Shown: positions 49,163-58,681 of the stretch, one piece after another
Layout: every line of letters begins with the position of its first letter
How positions within the stretch are numbered: the stretch's first letter is position 1
Source of the DNA: an uncultured Idiomarina sp.
GTDB taxonomy: Bacteria; Pseudomonadota; Gammaproteobacteria; Enterobacterales; Alteromonadaceae
Assembly (NCBI GenBank): GCA_946885915.1
Contig: CAMPHF010000005.1
Location: forward strand, 62,001-126,000
DNA length: 64,000 nt
Direction of reading: 5' to 3'
Position numbers and translations under genes: made by a program
Notes under the pieces: model-generated
Seen by the model: the letters and a program-made list of their open reading frames with translations, nothing else
Told to the model about the DNA's origin: nothing
Databases searched by the model: none

Positions 49163-49645
49163 TTACACAGCAGGATCTGGTTCAGCAGCTGCGATGGCGG
49201 CAGTACAACCGTCTACCCGAGTGCCTGGTTCCAGCGCAAAGTCAGAACACTGAATAACCCAGTTGACGTTGGTTGCGGTTGGCGTTGGCGCCATCACGAT
49301 GTCAATTGGGTTGCCATCTGCGTCGTTTGCTTCAAGTGTGGCTGAGATAACGCCGTCGGTAGCACTAGCGGTGGTGACACCGTTAACGGTATCCGCAACA
49401 ATCGCGCCCGGTACACCTTGGTCACCTGAAGTACAACCGGTTAAGGTGCCATTGGTTTGATAGCAAAGCGCAACTGCGGTTTTATAGGCTTCTAGTGCCG
49501 AAATACCAGTCGACGCCCGCGCTCGTTGGGTGTAATCGCTATAAACTGGAATCGCAACGGCGGCCAAAATACCAACAATGGCAACCACAATCATCAATTC
49601 GATTAAGGTGAAGCCTTTTTGTTTGCGAGTGTTCATGTATTTCAT
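49163..49645 (-). CDS. pilA: PilA, type IV major pilin
   Basis: Pilin subunit. Starting at 49645 (AGGAG seven bases upstream) gives [11 protein letters not shown] followed by the PilD cleavage site [19 protein letters not shown], with Glu5 of the mature protein present. The mature pilin is about 149 residues: N-terminal alpha helix, then an Ala/Thr/Asp-rich globular head. Four cysteines are visible, two enclosing the short C-terminal segment [15 protein letters not shown] (the D-region loop) and two around TNGTLTG. It is preceded by a long leader with a cyclic-di-GMP riboswitch. Confidence 0.95.
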   Translation of the reverse strand: MKYMNTRKQKGFTLIELMIVVAIVGILAAVAIPVYSDYTQRARASTGISALEAYKTAVALCYQTNGTLTGCTSGDQGVPGAIVADTVNGVTTASATDGVISATLEANDADGNPIDIVMAPTPTATNVNWVIQCSDFALEPGTRVDGCTAAIAAAEPDPAV

Positions 49646-49656
49646 GGGTGTTCTCC

Positions 49657-49671
49657 TGATGCTATGCATCA
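49657..49671 (-). other. Hairpin touching the pilA ribosome-binding site
   Basis: TGATGC and GCATCA pair around a three-base loop directly 5' of the AGGAG ribosome-binding site of pilA on the minus strand. It could be part of the riboswitch expression platform. Confidence 0.35.
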
Positions 49672-49831
49672 ATTGCTACAACAATATTTAGTGTGTTCGT
49701 TGTTGCTGGTGATGTATTGGCACCACGAATATGTGCACAACACAGACATAAGCAATAGACCGAACTTGCCAAAAAGTAAAATCGAGTCCGACATTACTGC
49801 AGCAGAGAAGCTAGATAGATATCCAGACTTC

Positions 49832-49950
49832 GCCTGCAACCCCGCTATCTTAGTTTTTCTGGTACTTGCCGCTGGCATTTACCAAATCAACAACCTTAGA
49901 CCGGAGGCTTTGCGTCACCGTTTTTCAACGGCTTTGCCTTTAAAAGCGTG
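49832..49950 (-). ncRNA. Cyclic-di-GMP-I (GEMM-I) riboswitch upstream of pilA
   Basis: The minus-strand sequence carries the GEMM-I core in order: GGCAAAG (from 49938), helix P1b/P2 CCGTT-GAAA-AACGG with a GNRA tetraloop (about 49932–49919), the invariant GACGCAAAGCC (49916–49906) followed by TCCGGTCTAAGG (tetraloop-receptor strand), a distal hairpin TGGTA…GCC-AGC-GGC…TACCA (49884–49860), then AAGATAGCGGGGTTGC (51-end at 49852, closing strand). This matches the Vibrio and Geobacter GEMM-I consensus closely. It reads toward pilA, whose start is about 187 bases downstream. GEMM-I aptamers bind cyclic-di-GMP; whether this one turns pilA on or off is not readable from the sequence. Confidence 0.9.
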
Positions 49951-50006
49951 CCTAGACCATTTGAAAGGGAAGGGAATCCTTGCCTTTAAATTGGGTACGC
50001 TTAGAC

Positions 50007-50034
50007 AACTTAACAGAATTTAACGGAGCGTCAA
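50007..50034 (-). promoter_or_regulatory. Candidate promoter of the riboswitch–pilA transcript
   Basis: TTGACG (50034–50029) and TAAGTT (50012–50007) are 16 bases apart on the minus strand, about 57 bases before the aptamer. The −10 is weak. I found no sigma-54 GG/GC element ahead of pilA. Confidence 0.3.
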
Positions 50035-50098
50035 GTATTAGCAAACGAGGAGAGAAGTGTAGCTTAATTGTAATAAAGTGCGGGCGTCCTATCCCGTC

Positions 50099-51510
<1,412 letters not shown>

Positions 51511-51538
51511 AGCGATGGCGACTCCAAACTGGTAAGAC

Positions 51539-51567
51539 TTTACCTTGTACGACAGAAACAGGATACT
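51539..51567 (+). promoter_or_regulatory. Candidate ampD promoter
   Basis: TTTACC (51539–51544) and GATACT (51562–51567) with a 17-base spacer; the −35 lies inside a small palindrome GGTAA-GACT-TTACC (51531–51544) in the divergent retropepsin/ampD region. Confidence 0.3.
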
Positions 51568-51608
51568 TGAGCTATCGGTGAAAACAAAGTTTTGGGCATA
51601 GCAGGGTA

Positions 51609-52205
51609 ATGACGACCGCAGATCCTATCAACCAGAAGTCTGCTGCACTGCAGGTGCGTGACCATCAGCTTAACGTGGTGCAGCGGCAATCGCCGCATGC
51701 AGATGCGCGCCCCGATCCTGAAGATATTAATTTAATCGTGATTCACGGGATCAGCTTGCCGGCGGGAGAGTTTGCCACACCTTATGTGGAGCAACTCTTC
51801 ATGGGCACCTTAAATACTCAAACGGATGAGCGTTTCGCTGAACTTGAAGGGCTCCGGGTGTCGGCGCATGTGGTGATATATCGAACCGGTGAAGTGGTGC
51901 AGTTTGTCCCCTTTGCACAGCGTGCATGGCATGCCGGGCGCTCGCAGTATTGTGGCAGGCGGCGTTGTAACGACTATAGTATAGGCATAGAGTTAGAAGG
52001 CACCGATACCACGCCTTATACTGCGGCGCAGTATCAGCAATTAGCACAGGTTTGTGCAGCCCTAGTGAGGGCTTATCCGCAGCTTAGTTTGCAGCGTATC
52101 GTGGGGCACTGTCATATTGCGCCGGTGCGTAAAACCGACCCGGGTCCAGCTTTTGATTGGGCCTATTTTCGTCACACACTTTTGCGAGTGGATCAGGGAG
52201 TTTGA
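51609..52205 (+). CDS. ampD: AmpD, 1,6-anhydro-MurNAc-L-alanine amidase
   Basis: Cytoplasmic zinc amidase of peptidoglycan recycling; it strips stem peptides from anhydromuropeptides and thereby controls the AmpR signal for beta-lactamase in species that have it. Zinc ligands His46, His167 and Asp177 and the catalytic Glu128 align with E. coli residues 34, 154, 164 and 116, in IVIHGIS, GHCHIAPVRKTDPG and SIGIELEG. 198 residues, with a slightly longer N-terminus than E. coli. AGGG precedes the ATG. Confidence 0.95.
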   Translation: MTTADPINQKSAALQVRDHQLNVVQRQSPHADARPDPEDINLIVIHGISLPAGEFATPYVEQLFMGTLNTQTDERFAELEGLRVSAHVVIYRTGEVVQFVPFAQRAWHAGRSQYCGRRRCNDYSIGIELEGTDTTPYTAAQYQQLAQVCAALVRAYPQLSLQRIVGHCHIAPVRKTDPGPAFDWAYFRHTLLRVDQGV

Positions 52206-52212
52206 TGAAGTT

Positions 52213-53166
52213 ATGCAATTTATCGCGGTGTTAATCGCGCTGGCTATCGATCGGTTGACCCGATTGGGCTCGGCGTGGCAGTTAAATCGACTCTTACAAC
52301 GCTGGTTGCGTTGGTTAGCCGATCAAGATGCAGTGGCGAACATTTTGAACTGGCGCTATGGCTGGTGGTTGTTAGCCTTGTTGCCGGCGGTTGTCGTTGG
52401 ATTAGTCTTAGGGATGATTGACCACGGCTTGGTTGAGTTGTTGGTTGGGGTGATTATTTTATTGGTCAGCTTTCAGGCGCCGCAAGTGCGCCAAGCTTAC
52501 CGCAACTGGCTTCAACAACCCCATGCGGAACATCAACGCGCACTGCAGGAGGCGCTTGAGGCCGACGTGAATGCGGTGGACTTACCGCGCCCGGTCGACT
52601 TACCACAAGCCCTGTTATGGGTAAATTTTAAACACTATGGTGCGCCGATTATTGTATTCGCGGTATTGGGCGCGGCGGCGGCATTGGCTTACGTTATTTT
52701 GCGTGAAATGCAACGGCTCAACATTGATGACATTGTGGCACTGGATGCGGAATATGCTGATAGTGACGACGCCGATGATCGCTATGAGTATCAGCAAGCC
52801 GAGCTGGCCCGGCAGGCATGGCAGCAACTGCCATGGCCGTCGTTGTGGTTGATAGTCGATTGGCTGCCGGTACGGTTGGCTACTGCAGGTATGCTGTTAG
52901 TGGGTAACTTTTCTCGTGGTCTCCCACAATGGTTAGCAAGCTTTAGCCAGCCTCGGCATGCGGCGGCTGAGGTCTTGTACGAGGTGGCGTATGCCGCGTC
53001 GGATAGTTTTAACGGTGATAATCTTGATAGTCTTCACCAGAGTGAGGCAAGCGCTGAACACATCGAAGTACGTGCTGCACAAGCTGCGGTCAAAATGGCC
53101 AAGCGCAACCTATTCCTAGTGGTGGTGGTATTGGCGGTACTTACCCTCAGCGGTTACCTCTACTAA
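52213..53166 (+). CDS. ampE: AmpE, membrane protein of the ampDE operon
   Basis: Polytopic inner-membrane protein always found with ampD; its molecular role is not settled. The start at 52213 (MQFIAVLIALAIDRLT) follows the ampD stop by seven bases and has AGGGAG about 12 bases upstream; longer in-frame readings run into ampD. Hydrophobic segments at about 1–12, 55–75, 77–95, 140–160, 225–245 and 297–315 and an acidic cytoplasmic loop (DAEYADSDDADDRYE) are visible. 317 residues, longer than E. coli AmpE (284). Confidence 0.9.
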   Translation: MQFIAVLIALAIDRLTRLGSAWQLNRLLQRWLRWLADQDAVANILNWRYGWWLLALLPAVVVGLVLGMIDHGLVELLVGVIILLVSFQAPQVRQAYRNWLQQPHAEHQRALQEALEADVNAVDLPRPVDLPQALLWVNFKHYGAPIIVFAVLGAAAALAYVILREMQRLNIDDIVALDAEYADSDDADDRYEYQQAELARQAWQQLPWPSLWLIVDWLPVRLATAGMLLVGNFSRGLPQWLASFSQPRHAAAEVLYEVAYAASDSFNGDNLDSLHQSEASAEHIEVRAAQAAVKMAKRNLFLVVVVLAVLTLSGYLY

Positions 53167-53183
53167 ACCTACTTCAACCCTTG

Positions 53184-53217
53184 TTTCGGTGCTGGTCAGA
53201 CCATGCCGGCGCCGAAA
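53184..53217. other. Hairpin between ampE and pdhR
   Basis: TTTCGGTGC pairs with GCGCCGAAA (one G·U) around an inner TGGT-CAG-ACCA helix. It has a run of four A and no T-tract on the plus strand; a weak end for ampDE mRNA is possible. Confidence 0.35.
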
Positions 53218-53222
53218 ATCAT

Positions 53223-53252
53223 TTGGGGTTTAGCCTTGCTATCGTCTACAAT
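53223..53252 (+). promoter_or_regulatory. Candidate pdhR–aceEF promoter
   Basis: TACAAT (53247–53252) has a weak −35 TTGGGG (53223–53228) at 18 bases. Transcription would begin just before the PdhR operator at 53261. Confidence 0.45.
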
Positions 53253-53260
53253 ACCCACTC

Positions 53261-53276
53261 TTTGGTAATACCAATT
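53261..53276 (+). promoter_or_regulatory. PdhR operator
   Basis: TTTGGTAATACCAATT contains the exact TTGGT-NNN-ACCAA palindrome bound by PdhR. It lies about 10 bases after the −10 box and 126 bases before the pdhR start, which agrees with autorepression at the start site relieved by pyruvate, as known in E. coli. Confidence 0.8.
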
Positions 53277-53401
53277 ACCCATTATTGAGATTTAATAAAC
53301 CAATCTGGCCCTAGCTGCGTAGCTAGAAAGAGTCTCTCGACCAGCGTTAGCGAGTCGATGGCGAGAATGGTAATGAGGTCGAAGAGGCAGGTTCGGACGA
53401 G

Positions 53402-54157
53402 ATGACGTTCCCCAAAATACAGGCAACCAAACTGAGCGATGTGATTATGGCGCGAATTGAAGCCATGATTGTCGAAGGCGCCTTAGCGTCCGGTCAACGG
53501 TTACCGTCTGAACGTGATTTAGCTTTCCAGTTTGAGGTATCTCGACCCTCGCTGCGTGAAGCGATTCAAAAGCTGGAAGCGCGTGGTCTGGTTGAGCGGC
53601 GCCAGGGCGGCGGCACTTATGTTGTTGATACCATGCAACAGCGAGTAGCGGAACCGCTGTTTGAATTACTCGCGAAGCATCCTGAGTCACAATTCGACCT
53701 GCTTGAATTTCGGCATGCGTTGGAAGGCATATCGGCCTATTACGCGGCATTGCGGGGTACCCAAGCTGATATCGCGGCCATTGAAGCGAGCTTTGCGGCT
53801 ATTGCAACCCATCAACAGGGGGATTTGGCCGAGCATGCGCAGGCGTTGGGCGCGTTTCACTTACGTATTACTGAAGCATCGCATAACGTAGTGTTATTAC
53901 ATTTGGTGCGCGGTATGCAGCCGCTGCTTACTGAGAATATTCGACAGAATTTAGCCGTGCTGGAAGGCAAGGCGGGAATGTTGCAGAAGCTCAACACCCA
54001 TCGCCAAAACATTGTCACGGCGATAGTGGCGGGCGAACCAGAGCAAGCTCGCGAAGCATGTTACGAGCATCTGGCCTATATTGAACATGCGCTACTCACG
54101 CTCAGTCGCGAAAACTCGCGAATGCAGCGTTCGTTGCGCCGACATGAAACTGGGTAA
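53402..54157 (+). CDS. pdhR: PdhR, pyruvate-responsive GntR/FadR-type repressor
   Basis: Transcription factor controlling the pyruvate dehydrogenase operon. The winged-helix HTH occupies about residues 8–74 (LPSERDLAFQFEVSRPSLREAI) and an FCD effector domain about 85–235. 251 residues, similar to E. coli PdhR (254). It is followed after nine bases by aceE. The 125-base leader between operator and start includes a CTAGCT-GCGT-AGCTAG hairpin at 53311–53326. Confidence 0.94.
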   Translation: MTFPKIQATKLSDVIMARIEAMIVEGALASGQRLPSERDLAFQFEVSRPSLREAIQKLEARGLVERRQGGGTYVVDTMQQRVAEPLFELLAKHPESQFDLLEFRHALEGISAYYAALRGTQADIAAIEASFAAIATHQQGDLAEHAQALGAFHLRITEASHNVVLLHLVRGMQPLLTENIRQNLAVLEGKAGMLQKLNTHRQNIVTAIVAGEPEQAREACYEHLAYIEHALLTLSRENSRMQRSLRRHETG

Positions 54158-54166
54158 GGACTGAAT

Positions 54167-56836
54167 ATGACTGACCATTTACAAGATGACCTCGATCCGC
54201 AAGAAACGCTGGAGTGGATCGATGCCCTAGAAGCGGTATTAGAAGCCGAAGGCCCGGAACGCGGTCATTTTCTTTTGGAAAAGTTGGTAGAAAAAGCACG
54301 GCGTAGCGGTGCTTACCTACCCTACACCGCCACCACTGCGTACTTAAACACGATTCCGGCCAGCCAAGAGCCGCAAGTGCCGGGTGATCAAACCATTGAA
54401 AATCGGATTCGGGCGGCCATTCGTTGGAACGCGCTCGCTATGGTGTTACGAGCGTCGAAAAAAGAACTGGAACTGGGTGGCCATATTTCTAGTTTTGCCT
54501 CGTCAGCCATGCTTTATGACGTTGGTTTCAACCATTTCTTCCGCGCCCCAACTGACCGCGATGGCGGCGACTTCTTGTTTATTCAGGGCCATGCGTCGCC
54601 GGGTATTTATGCGCGCGCATTCTTAGAGGGTCGAATTAGCGAGGAACAGCTCGATAATTTCCGTCAAGAAGTTGATGGCAATGGGGTGAGTTCTTACCCG
54701 CACCCGAAATTAATGCCTGAGTTTTGGCAATTCCCCACGGTGTCGATGGGCTTAGGCCCGATGCAAGCTATTTATCAAGCGCGCTATCTGAAGTATCTAA
54801 CCGACCGTGGCATTAAAGATTGTTCAAACCAGCGGGTTTACTGTTTCTTAGGCGATGGCGAAGTAGACGAGCCAGAAAGCTTAGGTGCGATCGGTCTGGC
54901 CTCACGCGAAGGCTTGGATAATCTGACCTTTGTGGTGAACTGTAACTTGCAGCGCCTTGATGGCCCTGTTCGTGGTAACGGTAAGATCATTCAAGAGTTA
55001 GAAGGTACCTTCCGTGGCGCTGGCTGGGAAGTCATCAAGGTTATTTGGGGTCGTTACTGGGATCCGCTCCTGTATCGCGACACGGACGGCAAGCTTGCAC
55101 AAATCATGCAAGATAGCGTCGATGGCGAGTACCAAAACTACAAAGCCAAAGGTGGCGCATACACGCGTGAACACTTCTTTGGCAAAACCGAAGAAACCAA
55201 AGCGATGGTGGCCAACTTGTCAGATGAAGACATCTGGCGTTTGAACCGTGGTGGCCATGATCCGGTGAAAGTTTATGCCGCATACCATAAAGCGGTAAAT
55301 ACTAAAGGCCGGCCACAAGTAATTTTAGCCAAAACCGTGAAAGGTTACGGCATGGGTGCGGCGGGTGAAGGTAAAAACATCGCCCACCAAGTGAAAAAAA
55401 TGGACATGGATGCGATTCGCCATTTCCGTGATCGTTTCAATATCCCGATTAAAGATAGTGAGCTTGAAGACATTCCACTGTACAAGTTCCCTGAAGATAG
55501 CGAAGAAATGAAGTACATGCGCGCCCGTCGTGAAGCACTTGGTGGCTACATGCCTGTGCGCCGTGTGGAATCTAGCAAGCAATTAGAAATTCCACCTTTG
55601 AGCGCATTCGACGCGGTCTTGAAAGGCTCGGGTGAGCGCGAGATTTCGAGCACCATGGCCTTTGTGCGGGTGCTTACCGCATTATTGAAAGATAAGAAAA
55701 TTGGCTCGCGAATTGTGCCGATTATTCCGGACGAAGCGCGTACCTTTGGGATGGAAGGTTTGTTCCGCCAAGTGGGTATTTACTCCAGTCAGGGGCAGAA
55801 GTACGAACCGCAGGATTCTGACCAGGTCGCTTATTATCGCGAAGATACCAAAGGCCAAGTACTGCAAGAAGGTATTAACGAACTCGGCGCGATGGCGTCG
55901 TGGGTGGCTGCAGCCACGAGTTACTCGACCAACGATGAGCCGATGGTTCCCTTCTACATCTACTACTCAATGTTCGGCTTCCAGCGCGTCGGTGATCTAG
56001 TCTGGGCGGCAGGTGATAGCCAAGCCCGTGGCTTCCTGGTTGGTGGTACTGCGGGTCGCACCACGCTTAATGGTGAGGGTTTGCAACACCAAGACGGTAG
56101 CAGCCATATTCTGTTTAACACCGTGCCAAACTGTATTACTTATGATCCAACTTACGGTTATGAAGTGGCGGTGATTGTACAAGATGGTATGCGCCGCATG
56201 TATGGTGAAGGCGAAAACGTGTTCTATTACCTTACCGTCATGAACGAAAACTATCGTCAGCCAGAAATGCCTGAAGGGGTTGAACAAGGTATTTTGAAAG
56301 GCATGTACGAGCTCGAGAAAGTCAGCGCGAAGAGTGCCAAAGGCGAAGTACAGCTGTTGGGCTCTGGTACCATTTTGGAGCAAGTACGAGCAGCGGCTAA
56401 GTTATTGGCTGAAGATTTTGGCATTAGTGCCACGGTTTACAGCGCGACCTCATTTAATGAATTAGCGCGCGATGGTCTTGATGTTGATCGTCACAATATG
56501 TTGAACCCGGGCAAAAAAGCCAAGCAAGCTTATGTTTCGCAAGTATTAGCGAAAGCCAAGGGGCCGACTATTGCTGCCACTGACTACATGAAGCAGTACG
56601 CCGATCAGATCCGCGCGTGGGTTCCAACGCCTTATCGAGTGTTGGGCACGGACGGTTTTGGCCGGTCAGATAGCCGCGCTAATTTACGTCGCCATTTTGA
56701 GGTGGACGCACAATACATCGTGGTGGCGGCACTGAGCGAACTTGCGCAAGCCGGTACGATTGACGCTAAAGTGGTTGCGAAAGCTATCAAAGACTTCGGC
56801 ATCGACACTGATAAAGTGAACCCACTGTACGCATAA
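54167..56836 (+). CDS. aceE: AceE, pyruvate dehydrogenase E1 component
   Basis: Homodimeric thiamine-diphosphate enzyme that decarboxylates pyruvate and acetylates the lipoyl groups of AceF. The cofactor motif starts [10 protein letters not shown] and runs to NCNLQRLDG (about 228–265), and the active-site segments [16 protein letters not shown] and [15 protein letters not shown] are typical of gammaproteobacterial single-chain E1. 889 residues against 887 in E. coli. AAGGA sits six bases before the ATG. Confidence 0.97.
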   Translation: MTDHLQDDLDPQETLEWIDALEAVLEAEGPERGHFLLEKLVEKARRSGAYLPYTATTAYLNTIPASQEPQVPGDQTIENRIRAAIRWNALAMVLRASKKELELGGHISSFASSAMLYDVGFNHFFRAPTDRDGGDFLFIQGHASPGIYARAFLEGRISEEQLDNFRQEVDGNGVSSYPHPKLMPEFWQFPTVSMGLGPMQAIYQARYLKYLTDRGIKDCSNQRVYCFLGDGEVDEPESLGAIGLASREGLDNLTFVVNCNLQRLDGPVRGNGKIIQELEGTFRGAGWEVIKVIWGRYWDPLLYRDTDGKLAQIMQDSVDGEYQNYKAKGGAYTREHFFGKTEETKAMVANLSDEDIWRLNRGGHDPVKVYAAYHKAVNTKGRPQVILAKTVKGYGMGAAGEGKNIAHQVKKMDMDAIRHFRDRFNIPIKDSELEDIPLYKFPEDSEEMKYMRARREALGGYMPVRRVESSKQLEIPPLSAFDAVLKGSGEREISSTMAFVRVLTALLKDKKIGSRIVPIIPDEARTFGMEGLFRQVGIYSSQGQKYEPQDSDQVAYYREDTKGQVLQEGINELGAMASWVAAATSYSTNDEPMVPFYIYYSMFGFQRVGDLVWAAGDSQARGFLVGGTAGRTTLNGEGLQHQDGSSHILFNTVPNCITYDPTYGYEVAVIVQDGMRRMYGEGENVFYYLTVMNENYRQPEMPEGVEQGILKGMYELEKVSAKSAKGEVQLLGSGTILEQVRAAAKLLAEDFGISATVYSATSFNELARDGLDVDRHNMLNPGKKAKQAYVSQVLAKAKGPTIAATDYMKQYADQIRAWVPTPYRVLGTDGFGRSDSRANLRRHFEVDAQYIVVAALSELAQAGTIDAKVVAKAIKDFGIDTDKVNPLYA

Positions 56837-56847
56837 GGAGGCTGAAC

Positions 56848-58602
56848 ATGGCAGATACAAAAGACGTTTTAGCCCCTGATGTGGGTGGTGATGAAGTTGA
56901 AGTGATTGAGCTACTGGTAAGTGCTGGCGATACCATTGAAGCGGAAGATGCGCTTATTACGGTCGAAAGCGACAAAGCTTCAATGGATATTCCGGCACCC
57001 TTTGGTGGCAAGCTGGTTGAGCTGAAAGTAAAAGTTGGCGACAAGATTAAAGAAGGCGACTTGCTGGCGCTGTTAGAGGCGGCGGAAGCTTCTGCTGCGG
57101 AACCGAAAGCTGAAGATAAAGCTGAAGCCAAAGCGGAAGATAAAGCGGAAGCCAAAGCGGAAGATAAAGCGGAAGCCAAAGCTGAAGATAAAGCAGAAGC
57201 CAAAGCTGAAGATAAAGCAGAAGCCAAAGCAGAGCAGCCAGCCGAAAAGCCTAAAGCAAGCGGTAGCACTGAAGTGATTGAAGTGCAGGTGCCTGACATT
57301 GGTGAAAGTGGCGAAGTCGAAATTATTGAAGTGCTGGTGAGCGCTGGCGATGAAGTGAATGCTGAAGATGGCTTAATTACCTTAGAAACCGATAAGGCCA
57401 CCATGGATGTGCCATGCCCACAAGCGGGTGTGGTGGAGTCTGTGGCGGTAAAAGTTGGCGATAAGGTAAAAGAAGGCTCACTGGTGTTAAAGCTGAAAGT
57501 AACCAGTTCCGCTGCGGCGGATGCTGAGCCAGAAGCATCGGATGCGCAGCAACAATCAACCACGGATACCTCTGCTTCAGCCCCAGCGTCGAGCAAAGAC
57601 AGCGAGACCAATGACGCGCCGCGTAAACCGCCTGTGCCTGATCATCCGCTCGACAAAAAAGAGCAAGCTCAAGGTTTAGTGCATGCTTCACCTGCGGTGC
57701 GCCGGGTTGCGCGTGAATTTGGGGTCGATTTGAACCAAGTAAAAGGCTCTGGACCCAAGCAGCGGGTGTTAAAAGAAGACGTGCAAGAATACGTGAAGTA
57801 TGAATTGTCGCGTCCGAAAGCGACGGCTGCAGCCGGCATGGCAACGGGCGGTGGCGGCTTGCAAGTGATTGCGCAGCCGAAGGTCGACTTTGCTAAGTTT
57901 GGTGAAATCGAGCAAATTCCGCTTACTCGGATCCAGAAAATTTCTGGGCCTAACTTGCACCGGAATTGGGTCACCATTCCACACGTGACACAGTTCGATG
58001 AAGCTGACATCACCGAGTTAGAAGCTTTCCGTAAGCAAGAAAATGAGCTCCAAGCTAAGCGCAAAGATGGCATAAAAATCACGCCATTAGTGTTCATTAT
58101 GAAAGCGGTGGCGAAGGCATTACAGGAATATCCGGTGTTCAATTCAAGCTTAGCCGAAGACGGCGAACACTTGATCATGAAAAAGTATATTCACTTAGGT
58201 ATTGCTGTGGATACTCCAGGCGGATTAGTGGTGCCAGTGATTCGTGATGTCGACAAAAAAGGCATTTATGAACTCTCTGAGGAGCTCATGGACGTTTCTA
58301 CCCGTGCACGCGATGGCAAATTGAAAGCGACCGATATGCAAGGTGGTTGTTTCTCAATTTCAAGCCTTGGCGGCATTGGTGGTACAGCGTTCACGCCAAT
58401 TGTGAATGCGCCTGATGTGGCCATTTTGGGCGTGTCAAAAAGCGAAATGAAGCCGAAATGGAATGGCAAAGATTTTGCCCCGCGGCTGATGCTTCCAACT
58501 AGCTTGTCTTATGACCATCGGGTTATCGACGGGGCAGTTGCAGCGCGCTTCTCGGTATATTTGTGCAACGTCTTATCCGACATTCGCAAATTGATTCTGT
58601 AA
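56848..58602 (+). CDS. aceF: AceF, dihydrolipoamide acetyltransferase (E2) with two lipoyl domains
   Basis: Core of the pyruvate dehydrogenase complex, moving acetyl groups from E1 to CoA. Two lipoyl domains are seen, with modified lysines in VESDKASMD (about Lys44) and LETDKATMD (about Lys186); E. coli has three. Between them is a charged linker of five AEDKAEAK repeats in place of an Ala/Pro hinge. A peripheral-subunit-binding domain ([23 protein letters not shown], in about 275–310) and the catalytic domain with DHRVIDG complete 584 residues. AAGGAGG precedes the start. Confidence 0.96.
   Translation: MADTKDVLAPDVGGDEVEVIELLVSAGDTIEAEDALITVESDKASMDIPAPFGGKLVELKVKVGDKIKEGDLLALLEAAEASAAEPKAEDKAEAKAEDKAEAKAEDKAEAKAEDKAEAKAEDKAEAKAEQPAEKPKASGSTEVIEVQVPDIGESGEVEIIEVLVSAGDEVNAEDGLITLETDKATMDVPCPQAGVVESVAVKVGDKVKEGSLVLKLKVTSSAAADAEPEASDAQQQSTTDTSASAPASSKDSETNDAPRKPPVPDHPLDKKEQAQGLVHASPAVRRVAREFGVDLNQVKGSGPKQRVLKEDVQEYVKYELSRPKATAAAGMATGGGGLQVIAQPKVDFAKFGEIEQIPLTRIQKISGPNLHRNWVTIPHVTQFDEADITELEAFRKQENELQAKRKDGIKITPLVFIMKAVAKALQEYPVFNSSLAEDGEHLIMKKYIHLGIAVDTPGGLVVPVIRDVDKKGIYELSEELMDVSTRARDGKLKATDMQGGCFSISSLGGIGGTAFTPIVNAPDVAILGVSKSEMKPKWNGKDFAPRLMLPTSLSYDHRVIDGAVAARFSVYLCNVLSDIRKLIL
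57109..57228 (+). repeat. Five 24-base tandem repeats in aceF
   Basis: Units at 57109, 57133, 57157, 57181 and 57205 each encode AEDKAEAK and differ only at synonymous third positions (gct/gcg/gca). They form the linker after the first lipoyl domain. An in-frame array of this kind can change copy number without a frameshift. Confidence 0.95.
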
Positions 58603-58617
58603 ACCGCGCGGGAAGGA

Positions 58618-58646
58618 TAAACAACCGCGCCCGGGGCTGCTATACT
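58618..58646 (+). promoter_or_regulatory. Candidate lpdA promoter
   Basis: TAAACA (58618–58623) and TATACT (58641–58646) with a 17-base spacer in the 79-bp aceF–lpdA gap. An independent lpd promoter is known in E. coli, since E3 also serves other dehydrogenase complexes. Confidence 0.5.
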
Positions 58647-58681
58647 GCGCCCCATCAATTATTTCGAATAATGAGGTCGTC

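Noticed and set aside
46066..49645. Type II secretion genes instead of pilus genes
   Set aside because: PilB/PilC/PilD have type II homologues, but the adjacent pilin with a short KQKG leader, the pilA–B–C–D order and the coaE–zapD–yacG neighbours identify the type IV pilus cluster.
49646..49760. Sigma-54 promoter for pilA
   Set aside because: pilA is often sigma-54 dependent, and TTGGCAC occurs near 49717, but it is on the wrong strand and no GG-10-GC spaced element points toward pilA.
49619..50023. A 134-codon plus-strand open frame in the pilA–nadC gap
   Set aside because: It runs through the complement of the GEMM-I riboswitch and the pilA start region, has no ribosome-binding site and no recognisable protein features; it is a by-product of the conserved RNA.
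57109..57228. CRISPR-like regular repeats
   Set aside because: The units are directly abutting, coding and in frame within aceF; there are no spacers or cas genes.
56787..57611. A 274-codon minus-strand open frame rich in Ser/Ala repeats
   Set aside because: It is the antisense shadow of the aceE end and the aceF lipoyl domains and tandem repeats; the repeat codons give the Ser-Ala-Leu periodicity.
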